From Episyrphus balteatus (Eukaryota > Arthropoda > Insecta > Diptera > Syrphidae): 64,000 bases of DNA. The notes below the pieces were generated by a model. It was not told the origin of the DNA, searched no databases, and saw nothing but the letters and a program-made list of their open reading frames with translations. Shown here in pieces: positions 56,265 through 64,000 of the stretch. The position numbers and the translations under genes were made by a program. How positions within the stretch are numbered: position 1 is the stretch's first letter; each line of letters begins with the position of its first letter. The stretch lies in contig NC_079137.1 in NCBI RefSeq assembly GCF_945859705.1, forward strand, positions 79,505,150 through 79,569,149. The letters are read 5' to 3'.

Positions 56265-57120
56265 GGATTCGTAATGTCAATGAGACATGTGATTACGATG
56301 ATGAAGAATGCCAAAAAAGTGGGTCCCAGCCCAGCAGCCTAAACTATTGGAGCGATTTCCTTCAAACTTGGTTTAAACAGTTTTGGGTAGTTCCCTAAAG
56401 GAGATAGAAAAGTTACTTTTTTTAAAAAACGGCTATAACGCTTTTGATTAAAATTTTTGTGTAGTATTATCTAGAATCCAACTTTTGAAATAAAAAAAAA
56501 TATTTTTTACTAACGGTACCTATCATAAAACGGCTTTTTTGATTAATGACTTTCTCAGAAAGTCAGAAATAATTATTACATAATTAATTATATTTTTGGA
56601 TTTTTAAAAAATATTTTTTTTTTTTTGAAAAATCAATTTTTTTTGAAAACTGGTGATGAATTTTATCGAAATTTGATTTTTATGTGTTGAATAATATTTT
56701 CTTAAAAATGGTTAACCAACTTTTTTTTAAACAATTTTTATTAAATTAAAGAAGTTCGGCCAACAAGACTGCTTATAAATTGATAAAAAAGTCAATAAAA
56801 CGCCTTTTTAATTTTTACATAAAAAAAATTATTATTTTAACAAACGGCTCTAACGATTTTCAATTTTTTTTTTTTTTAAATTGCTTTTTTTATAAGAATT
56901 CAAATGGCAAAGTTGATTTTGTGTAAAATAACATTTCAAACGATTTTTAATTAATTATAAAAACATATATTAATTGTTTTTACATTAATTATGAAACTCC
57001 TTTAAAATATAAAATTATTAATTTTTCCTTATCTTGATTATTAATTTATTTATTTGGATTTATTTAACATTAGAGTTACTCTTAACATAAGAGCAAGTAA
57101 GTGCGTTACAGTCGTGCATT
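56265..57120 (+). mobile_element. Dispersed element copy 2 (related to 3105-4080)
   Basis: CGATGATGAAGAATGCCAAA, AAAGTGGGTCC, CAGCCTAAACTATTGGAGCG and the end CATAAGAGCAAGTAAGTGCG align with the copy at 3105-4080. The (TGTC)n run is absent, so the microsatellite was lost here or gained there. Confidence 0.65.
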
Positions 57121-58904
57121 TTATTTTCTTCGAACTGACAAAGCTGCTTTTTTCACTAAAGGGATACAAATATTTTACAAATATTAATCATTTTAGTTTA
57201 CCTTTAAAAAAAAAGATCAATAATCTAAACAAACAAGAATATTATGAAGATGTATTTGGACAGAACGTAGAAATACAAACAATGGCATGAGGAGCTTCTG
57301 ACGATCTTTTATAGAGTACGTTGGATAGGATCTTTTATGCGACAGTAATTCTTGGTAATTCCTGCATGACATACGAAAACCTTCTAAACCTTTTATTCTC
57401 TGTAATATCAGATTTGAGCAATTCAGTTTTCTATGCTAAACTTCTCATTTTCGCTATCAAATGATAAAAACAATTTGTTTATGCAATTCATTTGCTCAAT
57501 TATTTTCCACGAAGAAAACTAAATTTATAGAAAAAAAGTCATCCCTTACTAGGACGGAAAAAATCCTCAGACTATTCATTTTTCGAAGCTGCCTACATTT
57601 ACAAAATAAATAACTGTCGTTTAAGTTTGGTTGCAAAAGTCCAATTAAAAGTTAGATTTTAAAAAGATTACCTACTCCAAAATAAATGCAGTTCAAACGC
57701 AAACAATAAAAATAAATTGTCCGGAGTCAAGCTTATAAAATGCCTGCTCGATTACATCAAGAAAATAATGTATGTACTTCCAAAACCATTGACCTCTTAC
57801 TCGAATTGATTGCTAAATTTAAGAGTACCACACCCCCTTAAGGAAGTTTTGGATTTTTTATTTTATTTTTTTCCTAAGTTCATGGTTCCGAAGCGTTTAT
57901 TATTCTCGCAATAAAATCCGCATTTGCGTCATTTGTTAGTATAAACAGTCTGACAAAACAAACAACAACAACAAAAAAAAATAACTCAATAAAAAACAGT
58001 TAAAGCAGGCAAAATGTATTTTCCTTTATTGTTATTTTGGAATTTCTTTTGTTGCGTGACCGGGAACGAGTAGTTACAACAATATGCGCGATAAGCATTT
58101 CCATCGATCGTTTATTATTGTTTTTTTTTTTTTTCTTTTTTTATTATTATATTTTTGTCCCATCTTTTATGCCTTCTCTTCCACCTGTGCTATTGAATTG
58201 AGGTGTTTACTTTTATTTTCTGTAGGCTTTTGCTTTTTTCTTGTTTTCATTTTCATATAAAGCCGGTTTCTCTGATTAGCGAGAGCAACAATCATATTAT
58301 CGAACTCGAACATACAAAGAGAACATAAACAGATTGAGTTTAAAAAAAAAATCGAATTCTCTCATATTTTTCTATGGGTCTGAGTCTGAGGAGTTGCAAA
58401 TTGAAACCACAATTTTGTTGCAATGCAGTCAAATACAAAATGATTACTGACCTCATTTAAGAGAAAATTTAAATAATTTTTCCGCATGCGACTTAGTTAT
58501 TTAGCTTTTGATTAAATTAATTATGGTGTAGCTGACTTGATTTTTAAGATTGCAGCAAATTAGGTTTATAATAAGAATAACAAAATAACAAAGCAAAAAA
58601 AAAAAAGGAAAATCAATTTACAAAGTGCTAATGATAGTAAATTGTTTGACAAAATATTTTGCAACTTGAAGGTAAAGTATTGCGTAGATGAAATGTTGAT
58701 AATTGACGATCAAAAATTCAGTCCTAATTGCCAATGGATAATTTATTTATTCCATTTAGTTACAATGGGAAGGAACTTTAATAATATTCTGCATGATTTT
58801 AATAAATAGGCTTTTAATTCATATGAGGCGATAAGTAATAAGACATATTTCTAGTACAGTGGGAAAGACTCTCAATCAAATTGGAGTGTGAAAATGGAAG
58901 CAGT
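57121..58904. other. Intergenic, with a promoter-like patch
   Basis: No gene recognised. 58050-58110 is richer in GC; a TATA-like motif lies at 58256. Confidence 0.35.
58255..58261 (+). promoter_or_regulatory. Possible TATA box
   Basis: CATATAAAGCC followed by a less AT-rich segment with GAGAGCAACA. It resembles a fly core promoter, but no downstream ORF supports it. Confidence 0.2.
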
Positions 58905-60260
58905 TGGCTAAATTGGCCACATTAGACGAGGTTTTCCTCTACTGAGACGACGCAGTAGGTCAAGGTAGGGTAAGGTCAAAAACTTTTCAGGCCTGAGCAA
59001 CGTTGTCCATGCTCTCTACATAAAATAGACATCTCAAACGCTGCAACTTTGCTCGCTTGGCCTCGTTAGAGTCCTTGTACAATCAGTACAGTTCGAGAGT
59101 TTTCATCAATTTTTGTCTAATTCCATGTCTTTGTACCAAATGGCAGAACTGAGTTGATAAGAATTTTTATAGTTCTTCGAGAGACCTTCTCTGAAATCAA
59201 CCTTTCAGATTGTCAACGAAGAGCTTCAGGGGTTCATATAATACGGCAGGTTAGATCTTATAGGCGATGTTAGAAGACTAGTTCAGAGAGTCTCCTTTCT
59301 TAAAGGTCGGTCATAAAATGATGAGACTCCATTCTGCGGGTTCTTCTGAGTATATTCGGCAGATGAGTTGGTGCATAGGTACTCCCAACCAGATCATTTC
59401 CTGCACTTTAAACAGCTCAGAAGCAATGACGGTAGCTCCAGCAGCTTTATTGGACTTAATTTTGGATGTGATTTCTTTCACTTAAGCCAGGTCTAGGGGA
59501 CGAAAATGTTGGTTTTCATCTTCAACGTTTAATGGTCGCTCCTTTCTCGTGTTGCGTCTTTTTTTCTCCTGTGAAGCCGATGTTCCTTCGTTGGTTTTTT
59601 TGTTTGTAGAGCTCATTGGCAGCTCTTGTCTTTCTGTTAAGTGCAACTTTGTACGCTTTCTGTTTAGCTCCATGTGCTTACCGGCATTCATCATCAAACC
59701 AAGGGTTTCGTTGTGGTGGCATAGTGAAACCTTTCACTTCAGAGGCACTATATCTATCGGCAAGGTTGCCACAGGTTCTCTATATTTACTGCTAGCGGCA
59801 GAGACACGACCGGAAAAATAGCTAGTAATATCCGACGTTGAACTTCCTCGTAATTGTGATGGTCTGGATATCCCCATACGTACATTAGCTACTCCCATGA
59901 AGTGGTCAAAGTAAATGTTGCCTCCTCCGAAGTTCGGACGTTCATAGTACTGGAGGAATATCTAGCGTCAATCGCCATATGGTCAATCTGTATACTGTTG
60001 ACTGATCTGGAGATATCCATGTCCCTTTATGAATATTGAAATGCGGGAAAGGCGTAATTGTTATACATAGCAACATTTTGTTCCGCAGCAAAGTTGACTA
60101 GTGTTATCGTGCAGGGTATGCTTTTCGACTATGCTTCCAAAAGTATCATCTCTTCATAGCTTTGCATTAAAATCAGGACAATTTTAATATAGTCGCTGGG
60201 GGTTTGCTCGAAGGTTTTTTCGGAGACCTCGTAAAAACTATCTCGCTTAAATTCCCATTA
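58905..60260 (-). pseudogene. Degenerate LINE: endonuclease end and reverse transcriptase
   Basis: Minus-strand frames, in order: the endonuclease C-terminus (QIDHMAIDARYSSSTMNVRT, then EEATFTLTTSW), a linker (LNRKRTKLHLTERQELPMSS, EKKRRNTRK), then RT pieces (KEITSKIKSNKAAGATVIAS, PTFKKGDSL, AYKI, AVLYEPLKLFVDNLKG). Many stops and frameshifts. The order fits an APE-type LINE; the clade is unclear (RTE/jockey-like). Confidence 0.75.
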
Positions 60261-61499
60261 GTTTAACCTTCAACTTAAATTCGGTCGTACAGTTAAGTTA
60301 GAGATTCAATTATTAGACGTTCAATTGTATGTGGAATGCTTTTTTTAATGCTCGCACTGTGTTTTTATAACATTTTAAGGGTATTCATAACCCTTTGAAT
60401 ATGGTCTTTAATTATAAATTCAACAGTCAATGTGCCAAATTTGAAACATTTATGATTCAGCTTAATTAAGAGAAAAAAAAACGTTTACTTCCCCCAAAAG
60501 GTATGCAACTATATTTGCCTTATACTTTGTATTTAGATTAAAAATATGTATTTTAAAAAATTCGCTTTGATCATAAAGCTAGGAACCTTTACCTACTTCT
60601 TAAAAAACTTTTAAGTTCTTCTTATTAAGTAAATCCCTTTGAACTTACAAGCCACTAAAAAAAACAACCTTGCTCCATTAGGGAGTAAATTGTGTAGATA
60701 TTTTATTATTTGTTTTTCAAAAACCCCAAAAGCACCTTTCGACACCTTAATTTTTTTTTTTTTTGCATAAATAGTTAATACCTTTTGGACTATTTTTTTC
60801 ATCTTCTTCTTCAAAAAAAATAAAATATAATAAAACCTCATTAGAAACGCTACACTGAATCGAGTTTGTGTGAAATGTGAACGAAAGCTAAAAGGGTAGG
60901 TAGTTAGCAGCAATACAAAGGTTGTTTAGTTCGTCCACCTAGATATTGATTTTGTTTCTGCTAACAACTTATTTATATAGATATAGTTTAGTTGGTTGGT
61001 TTTTTTATGTACAAGTTGACTTTCAAAAAAAAAAAAAAAAAACAAGTCGTGTTGTTCTCGCCTCGCTCGTCATCGCATCGTCATATAGCAAAGCAAATCC
61101 CCTCCGGAAAGGATAAAAGACTTGTACCCTTCATATGATTATCATATTGCTTCTTTTTTTTCCATGAACTTTTGTTCAAAGTCACAACGAGAATATATAG
61201 AAAGAAAACAACAACAAAAAATAAAATAAAAAAAATACTACTTTCGACCTGCTACTGCTGCTGCCATACCCCTCTTTACCAAATGGGCCCAGTCGGCTCG
61301 AGCCCAGGGCATCTCAATCACCGGGGGCCCTCAAATATCTGTTATGCTTTTATTCATTTCATTTATAGACAGGTTTTGAAAACTTTTGTAAAAGAAGTCA
61401 CAATGACAAAATATTCTTCTACTAGCGTACACCCGATATGTCTCATGTTGATCAACTACCATTTATTATTTGTTAAGTCACGTGCCTGTTGAAAGGTTT
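60261..61499. other. Intergenic, nothing recognised
   Basis: AT-rich with poly-A tracts. A GC-richer segment at 61040-61130 and AGGGCATCTCAATCACCGGG at about 61308 may be old element sequence. Confidence 0.35.
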
Positions 61500-62230
61500 T
61501 TGGACTTTATTCCAATTAACGAACATAGATCTGATTATTTAGCGGAAACCATACTGATGTTTTTGGTGGATCCTATCATTTAGATAACAGATTGCAAAAG
61601 CCAAAGCTACGACAATGCGGCAAATATGCCAGAAAAGTTTTCTCGTCAGCAGGCAAGAATTAAAGAAAAATGTATATTTGCCATTTTTGTACCATGTGCA
61701 GGGCACTTAATTAATTTGGTAGGAGTCCATTATCTTGGATATTGCAATAAATTTGCTGAGATGAATTATTTATAATTGGGCTCAGGGACAATTTTGATAA
61801 CTTTTATTCATCAGCCAGACATCAGTCGACACTCTAAGCGTTTATTTGAAACAGCGACTAGGTTCGTATACGAAGTTTGGCCAACGTTTTGACTTTGTTT
61901 TCGATTAAAAAAATCTGAATTCTGAAGACTTAAAATTAAACTGCAAATCTTTTGCTAAATTTTACACTGAAGATGTGAACGGAGATGAACTACATGCTAA
62001 ATGCTAGAATTTAAAAGAAAACTTGAAAATAATACGAAAATGAAAAAAAAAAACTGATAATATCCTAGCACTTTATAATTAAAAAAAAAATTGACGATGA
62101 ATTTCCAAATGTTGAAAATGTTCCTTATGTTAAAAAGAATAAAAAAACGACCTCAAAATTAAAATGATTCAAGAAAGATTGACAAGTTTGTCGCTGATGT
62201 CAATCGAAAGCAACATTCTCAGAGGCATCG
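61500..62230 (+). pseudogene. hAT-like (DUF4371/ZMYM-type) transposase fragment
   Basis: Plus-strand frames read DFIPINEHRSDYLAETILMF, then CKSQSYDNAANMPEKFSRQQ ARIKEKC, FAIFVPCAGHLINLVGVHYL. This matches the GQSYDNASNMSGKYxGLQ ... A.FVPCxAHxLNLVG core of hAT-derived DUF4371 proteins. Stops and frameshifts follow. Weak C-terminal similarity continues to about 62200. Confidence 0.75.
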
Positions 62231-62404
62231 ATTTTGAAGACAGGATCAATGATTTTGCTAATCTCAAATCAAGACAAAAACTCCTTCAATAAACATTCCT
62301 CTACTTTACCTGAAAAAAAAATTCTGTGTCACTTTTTGCATATTGTTCTTAAAATTCTAAATAACTTATTTAATTTTCTGTCATTTAAATTTTATTTATT
62401 ACTA

Positions 62405-63140
62405 ATGTCGAATTCCTTTCAATTTTTTGAATCGCCTCAAAAAAATCGAATTTTTGGTGTTAAAAAGGAACATGAAAACAGACCGAATTCTTTTTGCGAT
62501 TGTATGTGTGTCATTTGACAACAATTTTTACACGAACGTCAAGCTGAAACCAAAACAATTTCTGCAAAATAAAACCAGAGATTCCTTTGATCAATAATTT
62601 TGTTTATTTTCTTCGGTAATATAGATTTATTTTAATCAGAATCAAAGGGAAATTGCAGTTATTATTAAGATCTGAGTAAGGATGAAGTAGAAGGTTATTA
62701 TTTTGGCCGTATGTTGTGGTTTTACAGAGAAAAAATTTTCTGACGACAATTACGAGAAGAAAAGTCACAATAATTTGACTTTTTCACAAGAACTATGCCA
62801 GGAAAAAATATATTTTGGTCGCACATTGTTTTTTTTATTTATTTCATATTTTTTCGCAATAAAAATACGATATTCAATTTAAATTTACTCTTTATTTAAA
62901 GTTGGTGTTCTCAAATAAACAAACAACACGAAGAAAACTTTCAGCTTGACGTTTGAGAAATGTCAAATGTTCCAAGTGTGTGTGCAAATCCGTGTAAATC
63001 TCTCAAAAAAGAGGGATTAAAAAAAATTCGAATTCTGCTTCGTTTGAGGCGAATTTTTTTTCTATGGAACATGATTTTCAGAAAAAATTCGCTTCGAAAT
63101 CGCCGAAAATTCGATTTTTCAATTGAAAGGAATTCGACAT
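62405..63140. mobile_element. MITE with ATGTCGAATTCC inverted ends
   Basis: Left end ATGTCGAATTCCTTTCAATT and right end AATTGAAAGGAATTCGACAT are exact inverse 20-mers. A second inverted pair lies inside (GAACGTCAAGCTGAAA near 62533 and TTTCAGCTTGACGTTTG near 62939). 736 bp, no ORF. Confidence 0.82.
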
Positions 63141-63400
63141 AACTGATCCGGCGAACGTTGTCCCGCCTTAGAGGAAACTAATGAGCAGGTTTTTGATTTT
63201 TCAATTTTTTAATTACGAAAGTAAAAATATGATTAAAACAAAATCAAATATTTTATAAATTCTCTGTTGGCCATGTATTTTGGTGCTTGGTTGCACTCTT
63301 CAGTAAAAAACATTGTGATAGACGACATATTTAATTTTATTAGCAGGCGCAAGAACAAATAATGCAAATCTAAACGGTTAAAGCAATCAATTTGATGCCA
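63141..63400. other. Intergenic, nothing recognised
   Basis: Short AT-rich sequence leading into the tandem repeat. Confidence 0.3.
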
Positions 63401-63830
63401 AGGAATTTTTTGTAGAACGTTTAAGCCTCTACAAGAATACATCTTATTAATTTGAAAATAATGAAGTTTCAGTGAATTGGAAAATTTTTAAAAGCAAAAA
63501 TTGTTGTTATAATTTTTTTTTAAGCTTTGACCTCGAATATCTTTAGAATGGTTAGATTAATGAAAAAAGTTAATAGGACCTTTTTTGTGGAGCAATCTGT
63601 TTCCTACAAGAATATGTCATCCGCGTTTGATTATTATAATTTTTCAATTTCTTACAAAAATAAGAACAAAAAACGAATTTTTAAAGATTTTTAAAGATTT
63701 TGGACGTCAAATATCTACTTAATGGTTAGATAATTGAAAAAAGTGTACAAAGCCTTTTTTGTAGAGCGTTCAATTTTCTAAAAGAATAATGTAAAAAAAT
63801 TTGCTTAAAAGTCAATTAATAAAAAAATGA
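63401..63830. repeat. Imperfect 175-bp tandem repeat
   Basis: The marker TTTTTTGT(A/G)GAGC/AACGT followed by CTACAAGAATA occurs at about 63411, 63586 and 63760, spacing 174-175 bp. The units also share GAATATCTTTAGAATGGTTA or AAATATCTACTTAATGGTTA. Three diverged copies. Confidence 0.7.
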
Positions 63831-64000
63831 TTTTTTTTTCGTAGAAGCTTGATGTAATTATAATATAATGATAATTGGTGTGTATATTCTAGAGGTGTCT
63901 AGTAATCGATTTTTCGGAGTACAAAATCGAAAAAACGAATTTCGATTTTTTTTTTACCCACCCTAATGTAAACTTAAATTTTTTCCCAAAAAGCCATCCC

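Overview
The window looks like nuclear DNA of a fly (Diptera, probably Brachycera). It is very AT-rich, full of poly-A/T tracts, has long transposon-filled introns, and its transposons are of insect type. Only three host protein genes could be established. Each was rebuilt exon by exon with matching splice signals and codon phases.

Layout. (1) Positions 1-16413, minus strand: the 5' part of a pantothenate kinase gene (fumble/PANK family). Its long N-terminal exon is at 16413-16074 and four further exons follow, down to position 40. The 3' part lies beyond the left edge. Its introns hold a nearly intact LINE reverse transcriptase/RNase H ORF, a Tc1-type MITE, a GTCT-microsatellite element, a foldback element and a piggyBac remnant. 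(2) Positions 16.4-30.2 kb: divergent intergenic region with a promoter-like GC-richer block, a pogo/Tigger-like MITE, a 344-bp palindrome joined to a five-copy 147-bp tandem array, and several small hairpin elements. (3) Positions 30267-38317, plus strand: a complete four-exon CHMP7 (ESCRT-III/nuclear-envelope) gene. Its 6.6-kb intron 2 is packed with LINE fragments, hairpin MITEs and a tRNA-like SINE candidate. (4) Positions 38.3-46.4 kb: convergent, extremely AT-rich region between CHMP7 and RhoBTB, with a nested palindromic element and LINE debris. (5) Positions 46370-53713, minus strand: a complete 12-coding-exon RhoBTB gene (atypical Rho GTPase plus two BTB domains); its last intron carries a mariner remnant. 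(6) Positions 53.7-64.0 kb: gene-poor sequence with degraded LINE, hAT (DUF4371-like) and MITE remnants and a 175-bp tandem repeat.

The three genes do not form a pathway: one makes coenzyme A, one remodels membranes and the nuclear envelope, and one is a probable Cullin-3 adaptor. They are ordinary fly genes in a repeat-rich neighbourhood. No CRISPR array, rRNA or canonical tRNA gene was seen. The most unusual structures are the repeat elements: the nucleosome-length 147-bp array kept in one reading frame, the 907-bp palindrome holding a second copy of itself, and the tRNA-like unit lying between widely spaced inverted arms. I did not find convincing evidence of a new functional system.
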